From contig CAZJCK010000029.1 in assembly GCA_964544635.1 (NCBI GenBank), positions 1 through 39,051 on the forward strand: a stretch of DNA of 39,051 nt. Reading direction: 5' to 3'. Each line of letters opens with the position of its first letter. Within the stretch, counting starts at the first letter, position 1. The notes under the pieces were generated by a model. The model worked only from the letters and a program-made list of their open reading frames with translations. It made no database searches and had not been told where the DNA came from. The stretch is from CAZJCK01 sp964544635. GTDB taxonomy: Bacteria; Zixibacteria; MSB-5A5; GN15; FEB-12. The translations under genes were made by a program, and so were the position numbers. Of the stretch, positions 1 through 7,430 are shown one piece after another.

Positions 1-1
1 A

Positions 2-838
2 AGCTTCAAACGTCACGATGTCAACGCCGTCATCCACCTCGCCGCCGAGAGCCATGTCGACCGCTCGATCACCGGCCCGGCCGAATTCATCCGTACCAAT
101 ATCATGGGGACCTTCAATCTGCTCGAGCTGGCCCGGACTATCGACGGCGGGAGCGGCGACTTTCGCTTTCATCATGTCTCGACCGACGAAGTGTACGGGT
201 CCCTCGGCGCCGACGGCTACTTTACCGAGATGTCGCGCTACCGTCCGAACTCACCATACGCCGCCTCCAAGGCTTCGAGCGATCACCTCGTGCGCGCCTA
301 CCACAAGACCTACGGCCTCAATGTGGTCACTACCAACTGTTCCAACAATTATGGTCCGTACCAATTCCCCGAAAAGCTGATCCCGCTGATGATCAACAAC
401 GCCCTGACCAGCAAACCGCTGCCGGTGTACGGTAAGGGGGAGAACATCCGCGATTGGCTCTATGTTCGCGACCATTGCACCGCCATCGACCTCGTCTTCC
501 ACAAAGGCGAGGCAGGGAAGACCTACAACATCGGGGGGCGTAATGAAATCAAGAACATCGACCTGGTGCGCAAGCTCTGCCGCACCCTCGACGATCTCGT
601 CGGCGGGGGACCACGCGAAGAGCTGATCACCTTCGTGAAAGACCGTCCCGGTCACGACCTGCGCTATGCCATCGATGCATCCTATATCGAACAGACTCTT
701 GGATGGACGCCCGGGCACGACTTTGAGGACGGTTTGCGTGAGACGATCCAGTGGTACCTCGACAACGGCGACTGGCTGGAAAAGTGTGTCTCGGGAAGTT
801 ATCGCGACTATTACAATAAGATGTATGCGGAAAGGTAA
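2..838 (+). CDS. rmlB: dTDP-glucose 4,6-dehydratase, 5' partial
   Basis: Second enzyme of dTDP-L-rhamnose synthesis, an NAD-dependent short-chain dehydrogenase/reductase that turns dTDP-glucose into dTDP-4-keto-6-deoxyglucose in the cytoplasm. The frame is open from base 2, so the start lies outside the window. 278 residues are visible against about 340-350 for the family, so the N-terminal glycine-rich NAD loop is missing. Visible signatures are VIHLAAESHVDRSI, FIRTNIMGT, the active-site STDEVYG and the catalytic YxxxK pair in YAASK, followed by the NNYGPYQFPEKLIPL and VYGKGENIRDWLYV segments typical of RmlB. Only 2 bases separate it from rmlA, so it belongs to the rml operon. Identification is firm; the truncation is a window-edge effect. 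Confidence 0.95.
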   Translation, partial: SFKRHDVNAVIHLAAESHVDRSITGPAEFIRTNIMGTFNLLELARTIDGGSGDFRFHHVSTDEVYGSLGADGYFTEMSRYRPNSPYAASKASSDHLVRAYHKTYGLNVVTTNCSNNYGPYQFPEKLIPLMINNALTSKPLPVYGKGENIRDWLYVRDHCTAIDLVFHKGEAGKTYNIGGRNEIKNIDLVRKLCRTLDDLVGGGPREELITFVKDRPGHDLRYAIDASYIEQTLGWTPGHDFEDGLRETIQWYLDNGDWLEKCVSGSYRDYYNKMYAER

Positions 839-840
839 GT

Positions 841-1728
841 ATGCCACAGGGAACGACTAAGGGAATCATTTTAGCGGGTGGCAAGGCAACGCGATTGTTT
901 CCGGCCAGCAACGTGGTGTGCAAGCAGCTCATCCCGGTATACGACAAGCCGATGATCTACTATCCGCTCTCGACCCTCATGCTCTACGGTATCAGGGACA
1001 TACTGATTATCTCCACGCCCGAAGACACCCCGAAGTTCGAAGCGCTGCTTGGCGACGGTTCCCGGCTCGGTATGAACTTCAGCTACCTGGTACAGGACAA
1101 GCCGGAGGGTATCGCCCAGGCGTTCATCCTCGGCGCCGACTTCATCGGAAGTGACAATGTTGCGCTTATCCTTGGCGATAACATCTTCTACGGCGCATTC
1201 GATTTCCTGAGGGAAGCCCGCGACTTCGACAGCGGCGCTACGGTTTTCGGCTATCTTGTCTCCGACCCCGAACGATACGGTGTGGTCGAGTTTAACAAGG
1301 ACGGCAAGGTGTTGTCGCTCGAAGAGAAGCCGAAGCAACCGAAATCGTCCTACGCCGTCACCGGCCTGTACCTGTATGACTCCGATGTTGTCGACATTTC
1401 TAAGAACCTGACGCCCTCCGCCCGCGGTGAACTCGAGATTACCGATGTCAACAAAGCCTACCTCGCGAAACAGAAACTCAAAGTCGTCCGTCTCGGTCGC
1501 GGCATCGCCTGGCTCGATACCGGCACCCACGAATCGCTGCTCGACGCCGGTAACTTCATCGCCACCATCGAAAAGCGCCAGGGCCACAAGATAGCCTGCA
1601 TCGAGGAGATCGCTTACCGCATGGGTTTCATATCGCACGACGACCTCGGCAAACTCGTCGACGGCATGGCGGCCAATTCGTACCGCGATTACATCCAGTC
1701 GATCGTGAAGGATGGACATGCGGGGTAA
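841..1728 (+). CDS. rmlA: glucose-1-phosphate thymidylyltransferase
   Basis: First step of dTDP-rhamnose synthesis: dTTP plus glucose-1-phosphate gives dTDP-glucose. The 295-residue length is normal for the family. The nucleotide-binding N-terminus reads GIILAGGKATRLFPAS, in which the usual G-x-G-T-R loop appears as GKATR. It is followed by KQLIPVYDKPMIYYPLSTLM, then GDNIFYG and FGYLVSDPERYGVVEF, all characteristic of RmlA. A GGAAAGG ribosome binding site lies about 6 bases before the ATG, just inside the end of rmlB. It overlaps rmlD by 17 bases, which supports one polycistronic message. Function is assigned by strong motif agreement. Confidence 0.96.
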   Translation: MPQGTTKGIILAGGKATRLFPASNVVCKQLIPVYDKPMIYYPLSTLMLYGIRDILIISTPEDTPKFEALLGDGSRLGMNFSYLVQDKPEGIAQAFILGADFIGSDNVALILGDNIFYGAFDFLREARDFDSGATVFGYLVSDPERYGVVEFNKDGKVLSLEEKPKQPKSSYAVTGLYLYDSDVVDISKNLTPSARGELEITDVNKAYLAKQKLKVVRLGRGIAWLDTGTHESLLDAGNFIATIEKRQGHKIACIEEIAYRMGFISHDDLGKLVDGMAANSYRDYIQSIVKDGHAG

Positions 1729-2605
1729 AAAGCTCCTCGTCACCGGCGCCTCTGGTCAGTTGGGCATCGACTTGGTGCGCCTGCTCGGCGAAACGTACGA
1801 CCTTACCGGAACCGATATCGACGATCTGGATATCACCGATGAAGCCGCCGTTGACGGCTGCGTCAAAGGTCTCGCGCCCGATATCGTCATCCACGCTGCC
1901 GCCTTTACCAATGTCGATGCCTGCGAGTCGGACCAGGACACCGCCAAACTCGTCAATGCCGATGCTACCCTGCATATCGCCCGTGCCTGTCGGCGCCACG
2001 ACGTTCGCATGATCTACTATTCGACTGACTACGTCTTCGACGGTCGCAAGTCGACCGCATATGTCGAATCCGACCAGCCCAATCCGCAAACGGTGTACGG
2101 CCGCACCAAGCTGGCCGGCGAACTGTTCGTGCAGGATGAACTGGTCGACTTCGCCATCCTCCGCATCGCCTGGCTGTACGGTGCTCACGGCAACAACTTT
2201 GTCAGGACGATGCTTGGGCTGGCGCGCAAACAGATGGAAACCCGCAATGTCGGCGGGGCGGTTTCGCCGTTGACGGTGGTCGACGACCAGTACGGCAACC
2301 CGACCTGTACCGAGGCGGTCGTGCGGCAGACCGGACGTATCATCGAACGAGGCCTCAGTGGCGTCTACCATGCGACCTCGCGGGGCGAAACGACGTGGTA
2401 CGGTTTTGCACGCGAGATCTTTGCACAGGCCGGGCTTGATGTCGCCGTCGAGCCCTGCACGACCGAACAGTTCCCGCGCCCGGCCCCGCGACCGAAACGC
2501 TCAACCCTCGACAACGCCGCTCTCCGCGAGGCCGGCGCCGATATCATGCCGCACTGGCAGGAGAGTTTCCAACGGTTCATGTCCGTACACAAGGAGGAGT
2601 TATGA
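1712..2605 (+). CDS. rmlD: dTDP-4-dehydrorhamnose reductase
   Basis: Last step of dTDP-L-rhamnose synthesis: NAD(P)H-dependent reduction of dTDP-4-keto-L-rhamnose. The 297-residue protein starts with a Rossmann nucleotide loop (LVTGASGQLG, about residues 8-17). It has HAAAFTNVDACE, the SDR segment YYSTDYVFDG, the catalytic YxxxK pair in YGRTK, and a C-terminal PRPKRSTLDN segment, all RmlD hallmarks. The ATG lies inside the end of rmlA; a second in-frame ATG six bases later is an equally possible start. Its stop overlaps the next start as ATGA, implying translational coupling to the epimerase-like gene. Confidence 0.95.
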   Translation: MDMRGKKLLVTGASGQLGIDLVRLLGETYDLTGTDIDDLDITDEAAVDGCVKGLAPDIVIHAAAFTNVDACESDQDTAKLVNADATLHIARACRRHDVRMIYYSTDYVFDGRKSTAYVESDQPNPQTVYGRTKLAGELFVQDELVDFAILRIAWLYGAHGNNFVRTMLGLARKQMETRNVGGAVSPLTVVDDQYGNPTCTEAVVRQTGRIIERGLSGVYHATSRGETTWYGFAREIFAQAGLDVAVEPCTTEQFPRPAPRPKRSTLDNAALREAGADIMPHWQESFQRFMSVHKEEL

Positions 2606-3078
2606 GTCTGAGTTGCGATATAGATGGCGTGTTGATCAAGTCACTCAACAAGTTTGTCGACGAACGCGGCTGGTTGATCGAGCTGTTCCGCGACGACGAG
2701 ATCGGTGAGGAGTATCAGCCGGTGATGGCCTACGTTTCGATGACACTACCGGGAATCGCGCGCGGCCCGCACGAACATGTCGACCAGGCCGATTGCTTCT
2801 GCTTCATCGGACCCTCAACCTTCCGCCTCTACCTCTGGGACAACCGCAAAGATTCACCGACTCACGGCAAACACGTGACCCTTGACGTCGGCGAGGAAGC
2901 TCCTACCCAGGTGATCGTCCCCAAAGGTGTGGTCCACGGCTACAAGAACATTGGAGGTGATCCGGGTATCGTCTACAACGCGCCGAATCGATTGTACGCC
3001 GGACGCAGCCGCGCCGAGGAAGTCGACGAAATCCGTCACGAGGCCGACGCCGAAAGCCCGTTCATCATCGACGACTGA
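2602..3078 (+). CDS. dTDP-4-dehydrorhamnose 3,5-epimerase family protein (short form)
   Basis: A 158-residue cupin of the RmlC family, placed where the operon needs the 3,5-epimerase (dTDP-4-keto-6-deoxyglucose to dTDP-4-keto-L-rhamnose). Visible family features are DERGWLIELFRDDE, the active-site histidine region ARGPHEHVDQ (RGxH), and IVPKGVVHGYKNIG. It is shorter than the classic RmlC of about 180-190 residues because the C-terminal part is reduced, so the exact reaction is less certain than for its neighbours. A related cupin role such as ketoisomerase cannot be excluded. It overlaps rmlD by 4 bases (ATGA). Operon context favours RmlC. Confidence 0.82.
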   Translation: MSLSCDIDGVLIKSLNKFVDERGWLIELFRDDEIGEEYQPVMAYVSMTLPGIARGPHEHVDQADCFCFIGPSTFRLYLWDNRKDSPTHGKHVTLDVGEEAPTQVIVPKGVVHGYKNIGGDPGIVYNAPNRLYAGRSRAEEVDEIRHEADAESPFIIDD

Positions 3079-3106
3079 CCGGTGGGGGAGAGGGCGACAC
3101 ACTTTC

Positions 3107-4360
3107 ATGGCGGCACCATCCTCACTCTGGCGCACCTCTCTGGCCAGCCTGACCCTGCGCGCGCTCACCCTCGGCGGCAAGTTCATCCTCGTCCTGTTCA
3201 TCGCCCGCTTCCTGTCAGTCGAAGATCTCGGCATCTTCGGTCTGTTCAATGTCACCATCGCCCTGGCAGTCCTGCCGCTCGGCATGGATTTTCACCAGTT
3301 CGCCATGCGCGAGTTGCTGGCCAAACCGGACGAACGGGGCCGGATGATCCGTGACCAGGCAGTCTTTCACCTTACCACCTACATCATCTTTCTGCCACTG
3401 TTCGGTTTTCTCTTTGTTGCCGATCTGCTCCCCGGACAGTACGTCCTCTGGTTCTATCTGCTGTTGATCCTCGAACACGTTTCGCAGGAGGGCGCCCGAC
3501 TTCTCGTGACCCTCTCGAAACCGGTCGCGGCGTCGACCGTCATCTTCATGCGGAGCGGCTTTTGGGCGCTCATTGCCATTGGCCTTGCCTGGGCCTTCCC
3601 GCAATGGCGCAGCCTGCCGTTCATCTGGCTGGTCTGGGCAATCGGTCAGGCGCTCAGCCTGGGGCTGGTTGGACGTATCGCTCAGCCGGTGGTCACTGTC
3701 TCCCTCCCGCTGGGTCCGGTCAACTGGCCCTGGATCGCCCACGGCGTACGGATCGCCATGCCGTTCTTTCTCTCGACCCTCGCCTTCACCGCCATGCAGT
3801 ATCTCGACCGTTACTTTCTAATGGCTCACTACGGCGAACGTGCTGTCGGCATCTACACGCTGTATGCGAACATCGCCAACGTCGTGCAGATCTTTGTTTT
3901 TGCCGGCATTTCGATGATACTTTTCCCGCAGATGGTCGCCGCCTGGCAGCAAGGGCACACATCGCTGTACCGCGCCCTCTATCGGAAACTGACCGTCGGC
4001 ATAATCGGCGGTTCACTCGGCCTCGCCGTGGTCATGGCGCTGGCGATAGAGCCAATCCTCTGGTTCGTCGACCGTCCGGCCTATGCCGAACATGCTGATA
4101 TCTTCTGGATCCTGCTCGGCTCGACTGTCCTGCTCGCGATTTCGCATCTGCCGCATTACGCCCTTTATGTCCGCGGCGCCGACAGTGCAATCTGGACAAG
4201 TACCCTCCTGGCGCTGATCGTGGCGGTTCTCGGCAACACCATACTGGTGCCGCAATTCGGCCTGATGGGGGCAGCCCTGGCGACCGCGACCGCCATGCTG
4301 GTGCTGACTATCGCCAAGACCGTCCGCATCCAGAGGCTGAGATCCCGCAACAAATCATAG
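3107..4360 (+). CDS. polysaccharide flippase, Wzx/MATE-like (first copy)
   Basis: A 417-residue polytopic membrane protein with roughly 12 hydrophobic segments and the N-terminus of lipid-linked oligosaccharide flippases (LTLGGKFILVLFIARFLSVE, then DLGIFGLFNV). The likely role is moving undecaprenyl-linked repeat units across the inner membrane. The ATG at 3107 is chosen because the open frame upstream runs through the rmlC-like gene, and a purine-rich stretch lies at 3084-3093. It follows the rml genes by 28 bases and is probably cotranscribed. It resembles the second flippase at 24777: both carry an LxVEDLG/LPLDDLG motif near the first helix and HYALYxRxAD near the C-terminal third, so the two look paralogous. 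The transported glycan is not known. Confidence 0.85.
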   Translation: MAAPSSLWRTSLASLTLRALTLGGKFILVLFIARFLSVEDLGIFGLFNVTIALAVLPLGMDFHQFAMRELLAKPDERGRMIRDQAVFHLTTYIIFLPLFGFLFVADLLPGQYVLWFYLLLILEHVSQEGARLLVTLSKPVAASTVIFMRSGFWALIAIGLAWAFPQWRSLPFIWLVWAIGQALSLGLVGRIAQPVVTVSLPLGPVNWPWIAHGVRIAMPFFLSTLAFTAMQYLDRYFLMAHYGERAVGIYTLYANIANVVQIFVFAGISMILFPQMVAAWQQGHTSLYRALYRKLTVGIIGGSLGLAVVMALAIEPILWFVDRPAYAEHADIFWILLGSTVLLAISHLPHYALYVRGADSAIWTSTLLALIVAVLGNTILVPQFGLMGAALATATAMLVLTIAKTVRIQRLRSRNKS

Positions 4361-4592
4361 ATGCCTGCGAGTAGTCCAGGCGCAGTAGCTCACCCTCGAG
4401 CTGGTTTCTTCATCATGGTCACCCCGGCCTTGAGCCGGGCGCCATGCTGGTCATTCGAGTGCTACGTTATGGCGTGCCCCACTGCGCGTACCTCGTGATG
4501 GGTAACGTTGGCCTTTGCTCGCCGGAGACGGCCACCGGCTCTACCAACTCCCGATGCCCCAACTATTTTCGGTGTTTTTTGGCAGAGACACG
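4361..4592. other. intergenic region between flippase and tRNA-Tyr promoter
   Basis: No convincing coding frame. It holds one short palindrome, CCCGGC-CTTGA-GCCGGG at 4423-4439, which could form a 6-bp hairpin downstream of the rml/flippase operon. There is no following T-tract, so it is not a clear intrinsic terminator. The surrounding text (GTCACCCCGGCCTTGAGCCG) resembles dispersed palindromic repeats seen in other bacteria, but only one copy is visible here. Confidence 0.4.
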
Positions 4593-4621
4593 TTGACATG
4601 GACACAGACAGACTATAATAT
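4593..4621 (+). promoter_or_regulatory. sigma70-type promoter for tRNA-Tyr
   Basis: A perfect -35 box TTGACA at 4593-4598 is followed by the overlapping -10 candidates TATAAT (4614-4619, 15-base spacer) and TAATAT (4616-4621, 17-base spacer). Transcription would begin near 4627, leaving a leader of roughly 45 bases before the mature tRNA. Perfect consensus hexamers fit a stable-RNA promoter. Confidence 0.7.
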
Positions 4622-4631
4622 TGTGGCTCTG

Positions 4632-4669
4632 TCGGCCGGACATATCCGGCCGATATGTCCGTTACGGAC
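4632..4669 (+). promoter_or_regulatory. overlapping inverted repeats in the tRNA-Tyr leader
   Basis: Three perfect inverted repeats are interleaved between promoter and tRNA. A is TCGGCCGGA (4632-4640) with TCCGGCCGA (4645-4653). B is GGACATATC (4638-4646) with GATATGTCC (4652-4660). C is GTCCG (4657-4661) with CGGAC (4665-4669). A and B cannot form together, nor can B and C, but A and C can. This is the geometry of an RNA switch or of a processing signal. The function is unknown. Confidence 0.55.
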
Positions 4670-4670
4670 T

Positions 4671-4755
<85 letters not shown>

Positions 4756-4928
4756 GATTTTTCGCTGAGCCAGTTTGACAACGGTGCCGCTCCAGTAATT
4801 TCGGAGTGATCGGCTCTCAACACGCTCCCCTTTTCATCTCACCACCTGCACGAAACTCCCTCGAGGCTGCTCTGTCTCTCAAACTGCAACCATTGGCCTG
4901 TTTTCGATACGTCATGAGGAGAGTCACT

Positions 4929-5981
4929 ATGTTACCGGTCAAGCGAGCGCACCGTGCCGCCCTCTATCTACCAACCGTCGTGCTGCTACTGGTAATAGGC
5001 GTCTCGGTCGCGTCGTTTCCGCGCCTCGGTACAGAGCAAGCGACCGCTTGCGGGCAATGTCATATCAGTCCGTCCGGCGGCGGCGCCCGAACAGAATTTG
5101 GCAATCACGCCGTCGCCCTCAACGAACTCTGCCTGCCGCCAACCAAGCACTATGCCCTCGAACGATACCAATCTCCGCGCATTGGCAATGCTCTGCTCAT
5201 CGGCTTCGACAGCCGCTATCTGGTGTTCGACGATCTTTCCACTTTTCGCATGCAAACCGACTTCTACGCCACCGTCGAACCGTTCACCGGTTTCATGTAC
5301 CACCTCCGCTTCAGCGAATTCGACATCGCCGAGAGCTACGCTCTGTTATCGTTCAATGACCAGGCGGTCTACATGCGGGCGGGGCGGTTCTTCCCGACCT
5401 TCGGACTCCGAAACGCCGACCACACCAGCTTCAACCGTGTCCGAACCGGTCATGGTCCACTCGCGTATCTCGACGGCGTCGCTGTCGGGGGCAATTCGCT
5501 TGGGGGGCACTGGGCGATAGAGGCATTTGACGACAACGGTCAGGGAGTGTACGGCGCCCACTACCAGTATTTCGGCTACTCGGGCGCCCTGAGCTACACG
5601 GCCGGCGCTTCGCTGCGGTATTCGGAACTGGTCGGCGGTTCGACGCTTTCACATCCTCATGCGCGAGCCATCTTTACCGGCCTGTCGTATGACCGCTTCA
5701 CCGCCCTTGGGGAAGTTGACCTGAGCGGCCGCCGCAGCGACACGTTGATTGTCTATGGCTCGCTTACGACGCGACTGGAATATGGCCTATACCTGATCGG
5801 GGAGTACAACTTCTTCGACGGTGACCGTGATCGCAAGAGCGGTGTCGATGAACTCATTCGCGCTTCCCTCGAAATCTATCCGATCGCCTTCGTCAGCGTT
5901 CGTCCCAGTCTCACCTTCCACAGTCGCGGTCGGCAGGCAGGCGAGAAGGACTTCTTTGTGCAGTTCCACATCGGATACTGA
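4929..5981 (+). CDS. exported beta-barrel protein with N-terminal c-type heme site
   Basis: A 350-residue exported protein. Residues 1-29 form a signal peptide (basic start, then a hydrophobic run VVLLLVIGVSVAS). A single heme-c motif CGQCH (C41, C44, H45) follows in the context CGQCHISPSGGGARTEFG. The rest is rich in alternating aromatic/polar stretches (for example FYATVEPFTGFMYHLRFSEF) and ends in QFHIGY, consistent with an outer-membrane beta barrel. The ATG at 4929 is chosen over a GTG at 4806 because AGGAG sits 7 bases upstream. Two further exported proteins follow on the same strand, so an extracytoplasmic redox module is likely. A possible weak promoter (TTGACA at 4775) lies upstream. 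I do not recognise a named family. Confidence 0.75.
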   Translation: MLPVKRAHRAALYLPTVVLLLVIGVSVASFPRLGTEQATACGQCHISPSGGGARTEFGNHAVALNELCLPPTKHYALERYQSPRIGNALLIGFDSRYLVFDDLSTFRMQTDFYATVEPFTGFMYHLRFSEFDIAESYALLSFNDQAVYMRAGRFFPTFGLRNADHTSFNRVRTGHGPLAYLDGVAVGGNSLGGHWAIEAFDDNGQGVYGAHYQYFGYSGALSYTAGASLRYSELVGGSTLSHPHARAIFTGLSYDRFTALGEVDLSGRRSDTLIVYGSLTTRLEYGLYLIGEYNFFDGDRDRKSGVDELIRASLEIYPIAFVSVRPSLTFHSRGRQAGEKDFFVQFHIGY

Positions 5982-6114
5982 AAAACAATTATCGGCCACG
6001 CCTGCACGAAACGTCCATTTGCATCCTCTGTCGAGAGACTCGCCGGATACTCCGGCCAGCTGTATTCATACCTTGCCTGCAAACGGCACGTACATCCCAT
6101 CGAGGAGGACTCTG

Positions 6115-6555
6115 ATGAAACTGCTTGTGAAGCGCTCACTCCTGTCGATTGGCATCGCCGCCGGCGTTCTTGTCGGCTGTTCCGACAATGGCGACGACAA
6201 TCCGACCTCGCCATCCGGCGGTGGCGGCGGTGGTACCACTGATACCATAGTCAACTTTTCTACCGACATTCAGCCGATTATGCAGGCGAAAGGCTGTAAC
6301 GGCCCGTCCTGCCACGGTTCGGCGATGCAGGGCGGCTTGGCGCTTGGCGCTATGAGCCACAGTAATGTCGTTGCCGCCCTGGGTGACAACGGTCCCTTCG
6401 TTGTCCCCGGCTTTCCCGACTCCAGCAACTTCTACCTGAAAGTGTCGCCCAACCCGCCGTTTGGGTCACGTATGCCGGCCACCGGCGACTACCTGACTTC
6501 GGCCCAGATCGAGCTGGTACGTCGTTGGATCGAACAGGGAGCGCAGGACAATTGA
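6115..6555 (+). CDS. cytochrome c-like lipoprotein with CX4CH heme site
   Basis: A 146-residue lipoprotein. The lipobox LVGC puts the lipidated cysteine at residue 22, followed by a glycine/proline-rich linker (residues 29-42). The single heme motif is CNGPSCH (C61, C66, H67), a CX4CH spacing instead of the standard CX2CH. The segment FSTDIQPIMQAKGCNGPSCH resembles small cytochrome domains common in planctomycete-type proteins. The RMP at residues 119-121 offers M120 as a plausible distal ligand. AGGAGG lies 6 bases before the ATG. Its stop overlaps the YceI gene start (TGATG). The likely role is periplasmic or membrane-surface electron transfer. Orientation of the lipoprotein (inner or outer membrane) is not determined. 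Confidence 0.8.
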   Translation: MKLLVKRSLLSIGIAAGVLVGCSDNGDDNPTSPSGGGGGGTTDTIVNFSTDIQPIMQAKGCNGPSCHGSAMQGGLALGAMSHSNVVAALGDNGPFVVPGFPDSSNFYLKVSPNPPFGSRMPATGDYLTSAQIELVRRWIEQGAQDN

Positions 6556-7193
6556 TGCCTTTACTGAATAGACTTGCTGCAGCGGCGGTGTTCACGATCG
6601 CAACCGTTGGAACATCCGCGGCGGCCAACTATGCCATCGGTGACACCGGCGCCGACACCGTACTGTTTAAGTCCAGCGCGACCCTGGAGTTCATTGAGGG
6701 GAAGACGACCAGGGTCGACGGCAACCTGTCATTCGATCGCGCCGCGCCTGAAACCACGACCGGTGTTGTGCGGGTAGACCTCGCATCCTTGAAGACCGGT
6801 ATCGACCTGCGCGATCAACACATGCGGGAACGTCACCTCGAAACCGATACCTACCCGTACGCCTGGTATGAAATCAGCCGTGTGAAGAACCTGATCGGTA
6901 GCCTGCAACCGGGAGTGGCCTATGATGCCTCGATCGAGGGCTGGTTCTACATTCACGGTGTAAGACGGGAGCAAAATGCGCAGGTTACGGTGACCATGGA
7001 AACAGAGCACACTGATACGACGCTCTACATCGACGGTCAGTTCTCGATAAAGCTCGACGAATATGGGATCGAACGTCCCAAGGCGCTGTTCATGAAACTT
7101 GCCGAGACGATTGAGATAGAAGTGAAACTGACCGCTCGACCCTCGTCACAGCCCCCCGGCATCACCCCACCTGAATGGCCGGTTAGCGACTAA
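6555..7193 (+). CDS. YceI-family periplasmic protein
   Basis: A 212-residue exported protein with a signal peptide (residues 1-23, hydrophobic LAAAAVFTIATVGTSAAA). The body has the YceI lipocalin-like pattern: VLFKSSATLEFIEGKTTRVDG, RVDLASLKTGIDLRDQHMRE, then a C-terminal region of alternating strands. YceI proteins bind isoprenoid or other amphiphilic ligands in the periplasm. Translation probably restarts at the TGATG overlap with the cytochrome lipoprotein, so the two are made together. This links the YceI ligand to the heme proteins and hints at a quinone-like or lipid substrate (inference). The final residues (SSQPPGITPPEWPVSD) form a proline-rich extension beyond the domain. Confidence 0.85.
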   Translation: MPLLNRLAAAAVFTIATVGTSAAANYAIGDTGADTVLFKSSATLEFIEGKTTRVDGNLSFDRAAPETTTGVVRVDLASLKTGIDLRDQHMRERHLETDTYPYAWYEISRVKNLIGSLQPGVAYDASIEGWFYIHGVRREQNAQVTVTMETEHTDTTLYIDGQFSIKLDEYGIERPKALFMKLAETIEIEVKLTARPSSQPPGITPPEWPVSD

Positions 7194-7240
7194 GGCGCTG
7201 CCGAAAGCGCCGGGCCCCCGTAACTTTCGGGGTTTGGTTT
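7194..7240 (+). terminator. candidate terminator hairpins after the heme/YceI operon
   Basis: Immediately after the YceI stop, GGCGCT (7194-7199) pairs with AGCGCC (7206-7211). A second hairpin, CCCCG (7216-7220) with CGGGG (7228-7232), is followed by TTTGGTTT. Stems are short and the T-run is interrupted, so this is a moderate intrinsic-terminator candidate. Confidence 0.45.
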
Positions 7241-7430
7241 GTGCATCCTTCATTGCAGCCACATCGCTGTCGCGACGGTGCATGGCACCGTCGGCTGTCA
7301 TCCGGCGACCTGATACGATCTGTCTGGGACGATAACTTGTCGGGAACGGTACCATCGTGCAACTCACTGGACTTGAACAACACGGTCGGAGGCTGACAGC
7401 GTTCCCGGGGTGTTCGATCTTCAGGATAAC

